A DNA stretch of 64,000 bases, taken from assembly GCA_027490195.1 (NCBI GenBank), contig JAIXYN010000022.1, forward strand, positions 124,001 to 188,000, written 5' to 3'. The DNA is from Verrucomicrobiaceae bacterium (GTDB lineage: Bacteria; Verrucomicrobiota; Verrucomicrobiia; Verrucomicrobiales; Verrucomicrobiaceae). Below the pieces are notes generated by a model. The model saw nothing but the letters and a program-made list of their open reading frames with translations. It did not search any database and was not told the origin of the DNA. This document shows positions 33,229 to 42,587 of this stretch, in pieces (position 1 is the stretch's first letter; every line of letters begins with the position of its first letter). The translations under genes were made by a program, and so were the position numbers.

Positions 33229-33792
33229 TCAATCTTCGATTTCGATACGATAGCGCGGCAGGCTTGGATCAACCTCACTGCTGTAGGCGTCGATCCCGCC
33301 GGTGAGACATTTCGTTTCCCCAAACCCATGGCCGATGAAATACGCCGCCGCATCGAGCGAGCGCGAGCCAGTGTGGTCATACAAAACCACCGTCTGCGTC
33401 TTATCTCCGCTGGTGAAAATTTCCTGCACCAGCTCCTGAGTCAGCAATCGAGCGCCGGGCAGCTTCACCGCCTCATGCTCTTCCCGCGTGCGGACGTCAA
33501 GAAGCACAAGATCCGGCTTGTTGCGCAGCAGCACTTCCAGTTCCTGCGGAGAGATTTGCAGCGAGGCATCGCCTTGATGGCTTTCCTGAATGTGCCCCAC
33601 GGCCTCAGCCACGGGAATATTTTCATTCCGCTCGCACACCTGCGCGAGCGTCTCGCCCGGCTGAAAACCGCAGCTGCGGCAGCCGCCGATGTGGTAGCGC
33701 GCAAACAAAGCCCGCTGCGCTCCAGGATAGGCCTGGAGCACCTGGCTCATAGTCATGTCGCCGGACAGCGGCGGAAGTTCAGCAGTGGGCAT
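33229..33792 (-). CDS. DUF1858-type plus rhodanese-like domain protein, catalytic Cys replaced
   Basis: 187 aa. An N-terminal DUF1858/ScdA-N-like segment (MTMSQVLQAYPGAQRALFARYHIGGC...CGF, about 13-50) is followed by a rhodanese fold (LVLLDVRTREEHEAVKLPGA). At the active loop the usual C-R-S-G-x-R-S is Y-D-H-T-G-S-R-S, so the persulfide Cys is Asp. It may bind sulfur carriers or act structurally rather than transfer sulfur. First gene of the rhodanese-sufU-sufT operon. Confidence 0.8.
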   Translation of the reverse strand: MPTAELPPLSGDMTMSQVLQAYPGAQRALFARYHIGGCRSCGFQPGETLAQVCERNENIPVAEAVGHIQESHQGDASLQISPQELEVLLRNKPDLVLLDVRTREEHEAVKLPGARLLTQELVQEIFTSGDKTQTVVLYDHTGSRSLDAAAYFIGHGFGETKCLTGGIDAYSSEVDPSLPRYRIEIED

Positions 33793-33928
33793 GGTGGAAA
33801 ACGGTCGGTCAAAGCACGCAACGCTAGAGTTGGGTTAGATGGGTTAGATCCAGCAATCCTAAGCGCGTATAATGCCATAATGGCAAAACCACCCAATGCA
33901 AGCCGGAGGACTATCCCCCGTGTCCACC

Positions 33929-33962
33929 ATTTCGGCATTCGACATTCAGCATTCTGCATTCA
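33929..33962. repeat. Short palindromic-family repeat upstream of pssA
   Basis: The stretch TTCGGCATTCGACATTCAGC and the following ATTCTGCATTC match the TTCGTCATTCGACATTC core of the repeat at 13655-13783, with two more variant copies in tandem. It is right before the pssA start. Confidence 0.55.
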
Positions 33963-33973
33963 CCTTAGCTCCC

Positions 33974-34870
33974 ATGTCTCATGAACTAGAGCCACGCATC
34001 CCGGTCCTGCCCACACTGATGACAGCGGGGAACATTCTCTGCGGTTTCGTTGCCATCCTGCAGATTTTTGACGGAAGGCATCTGGCGATGAACCAGCATT
34101 ACCATTATGCCATCGTGTTCATCCTGCTGGCCTGCCTGTTTGATGCTCTGGATGGCCGCGTGGCACGCATGGGCGGCACGGAAAGCCCGTTTGGACGGGA
34201 ACTGGACTCATTGGCTGACATCGTCTCTTTTGGCGTAGCACCAGCGCTGCTAGTGCATGACATCGTGCTGAAGGAAATCGACACGCCCAAAGGTCTCGGC
34301 TGGCTCATTTCGTGCGTTTACCTGGTATGTGGAGCCATGCGACTGGCGCGGTTCAACTGTCTGGCGGCAGCGGATGTCAAAAGCAGCATGAAGGGCTTTC
34401 GCGGATGCCCGATCCCGGCAGCAGCTGGCGTCATCTCATCTCTGACACTGCTGATCATCTGGCTGGACAGCAACGAGAAGGAGATTGGCAACTGGAAGTA
34501 CGTGCTGGCGGGGCTGATGGCGCTGCTCTCCTACCTGATGGTGAGCAATCTGGAATACCCGAGCTTCAAGGCGGTAAACTGGCGCACAAAGCGCTCCTTC
34601 CACTGGGTGCTGGTCACCATCTTTGTCATCGCCTTCACGGTGATGAACTGGCACTGGATGCCCGCCGTGCTTTTTGTGAGCTACCTGATGTATGGGCTGA
34701 TCCGCCCTTGGGTTTCGCGCAAATGGCGGCAGGAAATCGAGATCGAGGCGGAAACGGTGGAGATCGATCCTGAAATGGAAACTCTGGCGCTCAATGGCGA
34801 CGAACTTGGCAAGCCCAAACAGCAGCAATCTTCGCCAGAGCGAAATAGCGACAGCACAGTGCAGATTTGA
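33974..34870 (+). CDS. pssA: CDP-diacylglycerol-serine O-phosphatidyltransferase
   Basis: 298 aa from the ATG at 33974 (MSHELEPRIPVLPTLMTAGN). The CDP-alcohol phosphotransferase signature is complete: FDALDGRVARMGGTESPFGR followed by ELDSLADIVSFG, with the D-G-x2-A-R...G-x3-D-x3-D residues. About eight membrane helices. It makes phosphatidylserine from CDP-DAG and serine, the precursor of phosphatidylethanolamine. The C-terminal ~50 residues are an acidic tail (EIEIEAETVEIDPEMETLALN). No psd gene is adjacent. Confidence 0.92.
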   Translation: MSHELEPRIPVLPTLMTAGNILCGFVAILQIFDGRHLAMNQHYHYAIVFILLACLFDALDGRVARMGGTESPFGRELDSLADIVSFGVAPALLVHDIVLKEIDTPKGLGWLISCVYLVCGAMRLARFNCLAAADVKSSMKGFRGCPIPAAAGVISSLTLLIIWLDSNEKEIGNWKYVLAGLMALLSYLMVSNLEYPSFKAVNWRTKRSFHWVLVTIFVIAFTVMNWHWMPAVLFVSYLMYGLIRPWVSRKWRQEIEIEAETVEIDPEMETLALNGDELGKPKQQQSSPERNSDSTVQI

Positions 34871-34927
34871 ACATTTTCGTTTCACGCAGCGCGCGGCCTG
34901 TGTAATTGAGAGGCTTCTCCAACCTCC

Positions 34928-36151
34928 ATGGCAGATTTTTACCAGCACGCGCGCGTGCCCACCCTCCACCACTTGGCTCATGCGGACAGTTCCACCCGCG
35001 AAACTGAGATGCTGGACTGGGCGCGAGACAAACCGGTGGCCCTGCTGCTGCCCGCCCTCTATGCCGAGTGCGAGCGCCCCGCCCTGCCTCGTATCCTTGA
35101 GGAGGTCTCGCAGGCTGGTCACATCTCCGAGGTGATCCTGAGCATGAATGGCATGGACGCCGCCGAACACGAGCGCGCCCTGATGCTGATCCGCAAAAAC
35201 CTGCGAGGCAAAACTGCCCACGTCCTTTGGAATGACGGGCCGCAGCTCACAGAAGTTTACCATCGCATGGATCAGGCCGGACTCGCCGGACCCCATGCAG
35301 GCAAAGGCTCAAACATCTGGATGGGCATCGCCTACCTTCATGCGCGCAGTTTTGGCGGCGTCATCGTCAGCCATGACACGGACATCCTGAACTACAGCCG
35401 TGATCTGCTCTGGCGGCTCTGCTACCCGCTGCTTCATCCGCGCATGAATTATCGGTTTGCCAAAGGCTACTACAGCCGTGTGTCGGATCGACTTTACGGC
35501 CGGGTGACGCGGCTGCTGATCTTTCCCCTGATCCAGGCCTGCCGAGATGTGCTGGGCTCGAAGCCGCTGCTCGAACACCTCGACAGCTTTCGCTACCCGC
35601 TCTCGGGTGAATTTGCAGCCGACATGCAGGCACTGGAGTGTTTCAGCCTGCCCGGCGGTTGGGGCTTGGAAATTGCCATACTCTCCGAAGCCTTCCGTCA
35701 TCTGCCCGGTGAGCAGCAGTGCCAGGTAGATCTGGGATTTCATTTCGAACACCGCCACCGCAGCCTCGCTCACGACCAGATCGGGGTGAACGAACCGGGA
35801 CTGATCACCGCTGCGGCAGATGTCGCACGCTGCCTCGTCTATCAGGTGCTGCGCGAAGCCGAACCCCGTTCGGCCGAAAGCCTCATGCGCCTGATCATTG
35901 AGCGCTACCGCCCACGCGCCAACGAATGGCTTCAGCGCTATGAACACGTGGCACTGCTCAACGGCTTGCGTCATGACGCAGCAGAGGAAAGCGCCGCTGT
36001 TACGGCGTTCGGCCAGGCCCTGGACCGTCTCCTCCACAGCCTGGGCAAAGACACGCTGCATGTGCCGGCTCTGCGCGACACCCCCGCCAGGACCCTCGCG
36101 AAGATTCCTGGCCTCGCTGCGGAGATTGCGGCAAGCGCCATCGTCTTGTGA
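34928..36151 (+). CDS. GT81-like glycosyltransferase (glucosyl-3-phosphoglycerate synthase-like)
   Basis: 407 aa. Resembles GpgS (GT81): a GKGSNIWMGIAYLHAR block, SHDTDI in place of the usual DSD metal motif, FAKGYYSRVSDRLYGRVTRL, the PLSGEFAADMQAL segment and GGWGLEIAILSEAF, followed by QVDLGFHFEHRHRSL. These correspond to the metal-binding, acceptor and C-terminal motifs of GpgS. The product would be glucosyl-3-phosphoglycerate or a related solute, or an envelope sugar. No phosphatase (GpgP) is adjacent, so the pathway is uncertain. Starts 57 bp after pssA. Confidence 0.75.
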   Translation: MADFYQHARVPTLHHLAHADSSTRETEMLDWARDKPVALLLPALYAECERPALPRILEEVSQAGHISEVILSMNGMDAAEHERALMLIRKNLRGKTAHVLWNDGPQLTEVYHRMDQAGLAGPHAGKGSNIWMGIAYLHARSFGGVIVSHDTDILNYSRDLLWRLCYPLLHPRMNYRFAKGYYSRVSDRLYGRVTRLLIFPLIQACRDVLGSKPLLEHLDSFRYPLSGEFAADMQALECFSLPGGWGLEIAILSEAFRHLPGEQQCQVDLGFHFEHRHRSLAHDQIGVNEPGLITAAADVARCLVYQVLREAEPRSAESLMRLIIERYRPRANEWLQRYEHVALLNGLRHDAAEESAAVTAFGQALDRLLHSLGKDTLHVPALRDTPARTLAKIPGLAAEIAASAIVL

Positions 36152-36186
36152 GTGGCCAGCCATCCTGCTTGCTTAGCTCCTGACCC

Positions 36187-39100
36187 ATGGATAAGATTGG
36201 GTCTGTTCAAACCAGCGACTGCATTTTTTGCATGAAGAAATCTCCCCAGACGGCAGCTAGGCGTAAAGCCCTGGCAGTTGCTAAATCACTCGCGCAGGGA
36301 GGTGAATCTGTCGCCACGGCCGAACAGCTCGCTCAGTTTTACAACAACGCCGACGCCGCCCTCTTCAGCCTCGTCGTGGAGCCGGGAAAGCAGTTGCGCC
36401 TTCAATTTGCCAACCGCCGTTTTCTCGCCACCGCAGGACTAAAACAACAGCAGGTAATCAGCAAACGGATCGAACAAATCATCCCGGAGCCGTCCTGCAA
36501 ACGCCTGCTGAAGGAGTGCCGCAAATCTATCCGCAGCCGTCAGATCGTCCGCTGGGATGAGACCTTCACACATCCATCAGGCATTAAATATGGTAAGATT
36601 TCCGTGACTCCGATCATGGATGCCAAGGGCCGCGTAACACACTTGTCCGGCAGCATTAATGACATCACCAAACGCCGCCATTCAGAACTGGCACTGCATG
36701 AAAGCGAGGAACGTTACCGCCGCATCGTGCAGACCGCCGAGGAGGGCATCTGGACGATCAATGCCCGCTCCCTCACCGACTACGTCAATCCCAAGATGGC
36801 GAAGATGATGGGTTACAAGGCGGAGGAAATGATCGGACGACCAATCAGCGACTTCCTGGATGATGAGGGCAAGGCCCTGCTGGCCATGCACCTCAAAAAC
36901 CGGAAGAAAGGAATTTCAGATCAGTTCGAGTTCAAATACATTCGCAAAGACGGCACTCCCTTATGGGCGTTTGTCTCCACCAATCCCATCACCAACAACC
37001 AAGGCGTTTATGTGGGGGCCTTGGCGCTACTGACAGACACTTCAGCGCGCAGAGCAGCCGAAGCCGCCATGCAGGAAAGCAATGCTCAGTTTCGTGCCAT
37101 CTTTGAGCAGGCCGCCGTTGGTGTCGCCTTGATCGACAGCAGAACCTTCCGTTTCCTCAACGTCAATCAACGGGCCTGCGACATCGCCAGGCTGACACGC
37201 AGGCAGATGATGGCCACAACCTTCATGCACATCGCCCATCCAGACGATTCGCGGGCGAATCTGGAACAAATGGACAAGCTAAGGGCAGGAAAGATCCAAA
37301 CCTTCACAATGGAGAAACGCCACCTTCATGCTGATGGCAGCATCACCTGGATCAACCTCACGGTATCCCCCATGTGGAAAGAAGGCGAGCCCCCTTCGCG
37401 GCACATCGCCATCATGCAGGACATTACGGAACGCAAACAGGTCGAGCAATCGCTGGCCCGGACGACCGAACTGCTGGAGCGCACCGGAGAAATGGCTAAA
37501 ATTGGCGGCTGGGAGCTGGATATAGCCTCAAAGAAGCTCTTCTGGTCGCTCGAAACCTGCCGGCTGTTTGAGATCGAAATCAATACGGCACCAACACTGA
37601 AGCAAGCAATCGAGTTCTACGCCCCGAAGGAGCAGTCGGTCATCCGCGCGGCCGTGCAAGCTGCCATCGAGCACGGCAGGACCTATGATCTGGAACTGCC
37701 GGTCCTCACCGCCAAAGGCCGTCGCTTCTGGGCGCGAACCCAGGGTTTTGCCATTCGAAGGAACGGCAAAACCGTCCAACTGATCGGAACTTTTCAGGAC
37801 ATCACTGAGCGCAAGCAGGCGGAGCAGGCTTTGATCGAAAGCGAGGTGCGTTTCCGCACAGTCTTCGAGCAGGCTGTCGTGGGTGTCGGCCTAGTAGATT
37901 TCACCACAGGCCGCTTTGTGGACGTCAACCGACGTTTCTGCACCATCACCGGCAGGTCCCACAAGGACATGCTGAAGATTGCCTTTGATGCGATCATACA
38001 CCCGGATGACTGCGCCAAGAACCATCATCTGCACAAACAGCTCAAAGCAGCCAAGTCCTCCGAGTTTCAAGTGGAGCAGCGCTTTATGCGTGCAGATGGC
38101 TCCGTGGTCTGGGTGAATCTCAATGCCTCACTGCTCAGTACAATGAGCGGACGCCCCAACCAGATGCTCGTCATGGTCGAGGACATCACCAGCCGCAAGC
38201 TCGCAGAGGCGAACTACCGCCGGGAGCTCGGCTTCAATGAAATCCTTGCCAGTCACACCTCGGCCATCATCATCCTGCTGGACCGTAACGGCAATCTGAT
38301 CCACGCCAACGAAGCCACCCTGCAAATGCTCGGTTACAAACTGAAGGATCTCGTCGGCAAGCAACCACCTTGGAAGTCTGATCTTATGGATCCTGCGGAA
38401 AAAATCCGTTCGCATGAGCGATTCAAAGAAATGCTGACCGGAAAAAACCTTCCCACCAGAGAGGTCACTCTCATCGGCAAAGACCGCAATCAGCATGTCG
38501 TCACGCTTTCCAGCATCATCACGCGTACGCCCGAAGGGATGGTGGATCGTATCATTGTCACCGGCACCGACCTGACGGAGCGCAACCGGCTGCAAAAAGA
38601 AATTCTCAAAATCTCCGAGCAGGAGCAGGCGCGCATCGGTCATAACCTGCATGACGGCATTGGCCAGACGATGACCGGAGTGTCCAGCCTCATCGAAGCA
38701 CTCGAAAGCGAACTCTCCGGTGATCAGCGCCAGAGTGCCTCACGCATTCACCATCTCATTCAGGAGGCCATTCAGGAAGTCCGGCGCATGTCCCACAGTC
38801 TCTCACCAGCATCCGTGAAAAATCGTGGTCTGGGCGGTGCACTTCATCTGCTGGCCGAAACCATCCGCACCAATCATCGCACCGCCTGCACTTGTGAGGT
38901 CAATCCCGACATTAGAATCGAAGACTCGGAAAAGGAGACTCACGTCTACCGCATCGCTCAGGAAGCCGCCAACAACGCCCTGCGCCACGGCCACCCTTCT
39001 AGCATCAAGCTTTCCCTCCAACTTCTAGGAGAACACGAAGCCGTGCTGAAGATCGAAGACAACGGCGCAGGCCTAGGCAAACGCACCCACGAACATCCAG

Positions 39101-39228
39101 GCATCGGCCTGCGCGTCATGGATTACCGGGCCAATCTCATCGACGGCAACCTCACGATCAAATCCAGAGCCCGTGGCGGTGTCAGCGTCGTCTGCCGCTT
39201 TCCATACAACGGCAGCAAGCAGGGTTGA
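36187..39228 (+). CDS. Sensor histidine kinase with six PAS domains (HisKA_3/NarL type)
   Basis: 1013 aa (an ATG at 36232 is an alternative start that would drop 15 residues). About six PAS/PAC units follow each other, approximately at 40-165, 170-295, 300-420, 425-545, 548-675 and 680-805 (for example EERYRRIVQTAEEGIW, VRFRTVFEQAVVGVG, FNEILASHTSAIIILLDRNG). Then HisKA_3 with H-box IGHNLHDGIGQTMTGV and the HATPase (YRIAQEAANNALRHG, LKIEDNGAGLG, GIGLRVMDYRANLIDG). No transmembrane segment is evident, so it looks cytosolic. No LuxR-type partner regulator is next to it. Confidence 0.9.
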   Translation: MDKIGSVQTSDCIFCMKKSPQTAARRKALAVAKSLAQGGESVATAEQLAQFYNNADAALFSLVVEPGKQLRLQFANRRFLATAGLKQQQVISKRIEQIIPEPSCKRLLKECRKSIRSRQIVRWDETFTHPSGIKYGKISVTPIMDAKGRVTHLSGSINDITKRRHSELALHESEERYRRIVQTAEEGIWTINARSLTDYVNPKMAKMMGYKAEEMIGRPISDFLDDEGKALLAMHLKNRKKGISDQFEFKYIRKDGTPLWAFVSTNPITNNQGVYVGALALLTDTSARRAAEAAMQESNAQFRAIFEQAAVGVALIDSRTFRFLNVNQRACDIARLTRRQMMATTFMHIAHPDDSRANLEQMDKLRAGKIQTFTMEKRHLHADGSITWINLTVSPMWKEGEPPSRHIAIMQDITERKQVEQSLARTTELLERTGEMAKIGGWELDIASKKLFWSLETCRLFEIEINTAPTLKQAIEFYAPKEQSVIRAAVQAAIEHGRTYDLELPVLTAKGRRFWARTQGFAIRRNGKTVQLIGTFQDITERKQAEQALIESEVRFRTVFEQAVVGVGLVDFTTGRFVDVNRRFCTITGRSHKDMLKIAFDAIIHPDDCAKNHHLHKQLKAAKSSEFQVEQRFMRADGSVVWVNLNASLLSTMSGRPNQMLVMVEDITSRKLAEANYRRELGFNEILASHTSAIIILLDRNGNLIHANEATLQMLGYKLKDLVGKQPPWKSDLMDPAEKIRSHERFKEMLTGKNLPTREVTLIGKDRNQHVVTLSSIITRTPEGMVDRIIVTGTDLTERNRLQKEILKISEQEQARIGHNLHDGIGQTMTGVSSLIEALESELSGDQRQSASRIHHLIQEAIQEVRRMSHSLSPASVKNRGLGGALHLLAETIRTNHRTACTCEVNPDIRIEDSEKETHVYRIAQEAANNALRHGHPSSIKLSLQLLGEHEAVLKIEDNGAGLGKRTHEHPGIGLRVMDYRANLIDGNLTIKSRARGGVSVVCRFPYNGSKQG

Positions 39229-39396
39229 ATGAGACTGGGGTCTTGCAACCGCAAAACACTCTTTAACTGCCTGACAAAGAACAGCGCGCTCGGGACGAGG
39301 CTCATCCCCCCTCCACATCGGCCATTATGGGCTAAGTGGAGTACGCGTTGACGATTTAGTCCGTGAGGTGAGGCTGGCTGGCACCGTAGAGATGTC

Positions 39397-40404
39397 ATGG
39401 TCATCACCTCTCTCGAATTGGACAAACGGGGCAAGCAACAGGGCTTCCTTCAAGTCCCCTACTCACACAACCTTGGCGGCTGGGCGAATGTCATGATCCC
39501 GATCACCATCGTCGCCCGCGGCAAAGGACCGACCGTTCTCGTGCTCGGCGGCAATCATGGTGACGAATACCAGGGCCAGATCGCCGCCATGAAACTCGCG
39601 CGCGAGCTCACGCCGGAGAAGGTCACCGGCCGCATCATCCTGATCCCCTCGCTGAATCTGCCAGCAGCCCGTGCGGCCACGCGTCTTTCACCGCTCGATG
39701 GAATGAACATGAACCGCGCCTTTCCCGGCGACGCCGAAGGCCCGGTCACCAGCCAGATCGCGCATTACCTGCGCACCGTTCTGTTTCCGCTCAGCGATGT
39801 CGTCATCGACATGCACTCCGGTGGTCGCAGCATGGAGTTCGTGCCCTGCTCGCACATGCACCTTGTGCCGGACCGTGAGCAGCGCGCCCGCATGTTTGCC
39901 GCCATGCTCGCCTGGGGCACGGAATTCTGCTTCATCTACGCGGACATCGCCGGCACTGGCCTGCTCCCGGTGGAGGCCGAGAACCAGGGCAAGCTCGTCA
40001 TCACCACCGAACTCGGCGGCGGAGAATGCATTCCTGCCAGCGTGCACCGCATCACCCAAAGCGGATTGAAGAACGTGCTCATACACGTCGGCGCGCTCAA
40101 AGGCCGCATGCAGCCGCGCAAAGCCCCCGCCATCATCACGCAGGCCACCAATCGCGAGGACTACATCCTCGCGCCTGAGTCCGGCATCTTTGAGGTCACT
40201 GTCGATCTCGGTGCAAAGATCAAGAAAGGTCAGACCGTCGGCCACATCCACCACCTGGAGCGGCCGGATCGTGCGCCGGAGCCGATCATCGCAAAGAGCG
40301 CCGGTTATCTCATCACCATGCGCGCTCCATGCCTCACCCAGCAGGGCGATTGCGTGGCCGTCATCGCCCGGCAAGTCAGCGAACGTGAAGTGCTGCGCGC
40401 ATGA
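39397..40404 (+). CDS. Succinylglutamate desuccinylase/aspartoacylase (M14-like) family deacylase
   Basis: 335 aa. Zinc-site motifs LGGNHGDEYQGQ (H-x2-E) and VIDMHSGGRSMEF (His) match the AstE/AspA/DoeB-type family, with the NMNRAFPG substrate block. The C-terminal SGIFEVTVDLGAKIKKGQTV segment is the extra barrel-like domain of this family. Expected to remove an acyl group from an N-acyl amino acid or amine; substrate unknown. First gene of the catabolic operon; the MFS gene start overlaps its stop (ATGA). Confidence 0.85.
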   Translation: MVITSLELDKRGKQQGFLQVPYSHNLGGWANVMIPITIVARGKGPTVLVLGGNHGDEYQGQIAAMKLARELTPEKVTGRIILIPSLNLPAARAATRLSPLDGMNMNRAFPGDAEGPVTSQIAHYLRTVLFPLSDVVIDMHSGGRSMEFVPCSHMHLVPDREQRARMFAAMLAWGTEFCFIYADIAGTGLLPVEAENQGKLVITTELGGGECIPASVHRITQSGLKNVLIHVGALKGRMQPRKAPAIITQATNREDYILAPESGIFEVTVDLGAKIKKGQTVGHIHHLERPDRAPEPIIAKSAGYLITMRAPCLTQQGDCVAVIARQVSEREVLRA

Positions 40405-41636
40405 ATCCGGCACCTCCGAAGCTTGCGACCAGCGCCATGGCGCTCGTCGCCCTCATGTGGTTCGCGTATTTCCTCAACTACTGCGACCGCCAGGCCGTGT
40501 TCGCGATGTTTCCTTCGCTAAAAACCGGTCTCAGCATGAGCGACCAGCAACTCGGTTTGGTAGGAACCGTTTTCCTGTGGGTCTATGCCATCGGCTGCCC
40601 GATCTCCGGCTACCTCGGCGATCGCTTCTCCAAACGCCTGCTCGTGGTGCTCAGCCTCGTCGTGTGGAGCCTCATCACCATCGGCACCGGGCTCGTGGCC
40701 TCCGGCGCGGCACTGCTCGCCATGCGCGCGGCCATGGGTGTCTCCGAGTCCCTTTACATGTCGAGTGCGGTCGCACTCACGGCGGGCGCATATCCCGCTG
40801 CGCTGCGCTCGCGCGCTGTGTCGGTGCTCATGACCGGTCAAATCGCCGGTACCGTGGCAGGTAGCTGGTTCGGCGGCTGGATGGCGGATCGCGGCCAGTG
40901 GCGCGAAGCCTTCTTCGCGCTTGGCGCGGTGGGCGTGCTCTATGCGCTGCCCTACTTCGCCTTTCTTCGTCGCGTCGAGGAACCGAAGGCAGACAAGGTC
41001 GCCACCACAGCGGGCATCACCTTCAGCGCCATCGCACGGTCACGCACCTTCGTCCTGCTCTGTCTGGTGTTTCCGGTGTTCGTCTTCGGCATCTGGCTGC
41101 TCTATGGCTGGCTCCCGGCCTTCCTGCACGACAAGTTCCACCTCAATCAGGCCGACGCCGCCTTCAATGCCACCGTTTTCCTGCAGACCGCAACCTTTGT
41201 CGGTGTGATCGGTGGCGGCATGCTCGCCGATGCGCTTTACCATCGCACCAAAGCCGCGCGTTTCTGGCTCATGGTCTGTGGCCTCGTGCTTTCCGCGCCT
41301 TGCATTCATGCGCTGGGGAACAGCGACACCCTTCTCGTCACGCGCATCGCCGCCACCGGCTTCGGCTTGTTCAGCGGGCTCTTCATCGCCAACATTTTCT
41401 CTGCCACCTTCGACATCATCTCCGCCACCGCACGCGCCACAGCCGTAGGCATGCTTAATTTCTTCGGTGCCATCACCTCAGGCTTCGCCACGCTCTTTGG
41501 CGGCATGTGGAAGCAGACGCTCGGCATCGACCGCCTGCTCTCCATCACCTCACTCGCCTATCTCGTGGCAGGCGCCGCCCTGATCATCGGCATCAAGTTC
41601 TTGTTTCCACGCGACATCGCCACCACTCCGGCGTGA
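40401..41636 (+). CDS. MFS transporter
   Basis: 411 aa, 12 membrane helices in two sixes. The loop between helices 2 and 3 has the MFS motif GYLGDRFSKRLLVV, and an acidic-aromatic start YFLNYCDRQAVFAMFP is shared with sugar-acid/H+ symporters of the ACS type. It is probably a carrier for the substrate handled by the neighbouring deacylase, aminotransferase and enolase-superfamily enzymes. Coupled by a 4-bp overlap to the deacylase. Confidence 0.9.
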   Translation: MNPAPPKLATSAMALVALMWFAYFLNYCDRQAVFAMFPSLKTGLSMSDQQLGLVGTVFLWVYAIGCPISGYLGDRFSKRLLVVLSLVVWSLITIGTGLVASGAALLAMRAAMGVSESLYMSSAVALTAGAYPAALRSRAVSVLMTGQIAGTVAGSWFGGWMADRGQWREAFFALGAVGVLYALPYFAFLRRVEEPKADKVATTAGITFSAIARSRTFVLLCLVFPVFVFGIWLLYGWLPAFLHDKFHLNQADAAFNATVFLQTATFVGVIGGGMLADALYHRTKAARFWLMVCGLVLSAPCIHALGNSDTLLVTRIAATGFGLFSGLFIANIFSATFDIISATARATAVGMLNFFGAITSGFATLFGGMWKQTLGIDRLLSITSLAYLVAGAALIIGIKFLFPRDIATTPA

Positions 41637-41661
41637 GCCCAGACAACTTGTTTAACACCCC

Positions 41662-42582
41662 ATGAACGAACCTGTCGTCTATCTGAACACCGGCTTCCTG
41701 CCTGCCTCGCAGGCCAAGCTGAACATCTATGATCTCGGCATCGTCCTCGGCGCGACGCTCACCGAGATGACCCGCACCTTCCGGCATAAGCCCTATCGCG
41801 CCAAGGATCATGTCGCGCGACTCTACCGCTCATTGAAGTATGCCGGCATCACGCTGCCCTTGTCCCAGGAGGAGATGCTGGCAAAAACGAACGAACTGGC
41901 AGAAGCGAACTGCAAGCTGCTGCGTCCGGACGAGGATCTTGGCATCGTCCATTTCGTCACCCCTGGAGAAAACGCGCTCTATGCCGGCTCCGCAGGAGTT
42001 GCAGGCCCCATGACGCCGACGATCTGCATTCACTCCTTCCCACTGCGCTTCAGCATGTGGCGGCATCTGTTTGTCGAAGGCGCACACGTCGTCACCCCAT
42101 CCATCCGCCACATCCCGCCGCAATGCGTGGAGCCCAAAATGAAGAACCGCAGCCGCCTACACTGGTTCCTCGCCGACAAGCAGTCTCAGGCTGTCGATCC
42201 GCGCGCCATCACCCTGCTCCTCGATCTCGATGGCAACGTCACCGAATGCGCTGGCTCAAACTTCGTCATCATCAAAGACAGCACCATCATCTCTCCCACA
42301 ACGCGCAATATCCTTTGGGGCGTCAGCCTGCAAACCGTGAGGGAGCTCGCAAAAGACATCGGAATGCAGTTCATTGAAAAAGACTTCCAGCCCTATGATG
42401 TGATCAATGCCGACGAAGCCTGGCTCACCACCACGCCTTACTGCCTCGCCCCCTGCACAAAGATCAACAACATCCCCATCGGCACCGGCAAACCCGGCCT
42501 CTGGTTGAATACCATGCAGTCGGCCTGGAGCGAGCGCGTTGGCATGGACATCGAAACCCAGATCATGCGTTCCGCCCTTTGA
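41662..42582 (+). CDS. Class IV aminotransferase (BCAT/D-amino acid transaminase-like)
   Basis: 306 aa. PLP fold class IV: LNTGFLPASQAKLNIYDLGI, CVEPKMKNRSRLHWFLADKQ (a Lys in MKNRS is placed as the PLP Lys), LLLDLDGNVTECAGSNFVII and the phosphate loop TTRNILWGVS. It transfers an amino group to or from a 2-oxo acid; the choice of L- or D-substrate cannot be read here. Follows the MFS gene by 25 bp and belongs to the catabolic operon. Confidence 0.85.
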   Translation: MNEPVVYLNTGFLPASQAKLNIYDLGIVLGATLTEMTRTFRHKPYRAKDHVARLYRSLKYAGITLPLSQEEMLAKTNELAEANCKLLRPDEDLGIVHFVTPGENALYAGSAGVAGPMTPTICIHSFPLRFSMWRHLFVEGAHVVTPSIRHIPPQCVEPKMKNRSRLHWFLADKQSQAVDPRAITLLLDLDGNVTECAGSNFVIIKDSTIISPTTRNILWGVSLQTVRELAKDIGMQFIEKDFQPYDVINADEAWLTTTPYCLAPCTKINNIPIGTGKPGLWLNTMQSAWSERVGMDIETQIMRSAL

Positions 42583-42587
42583 ATCTC

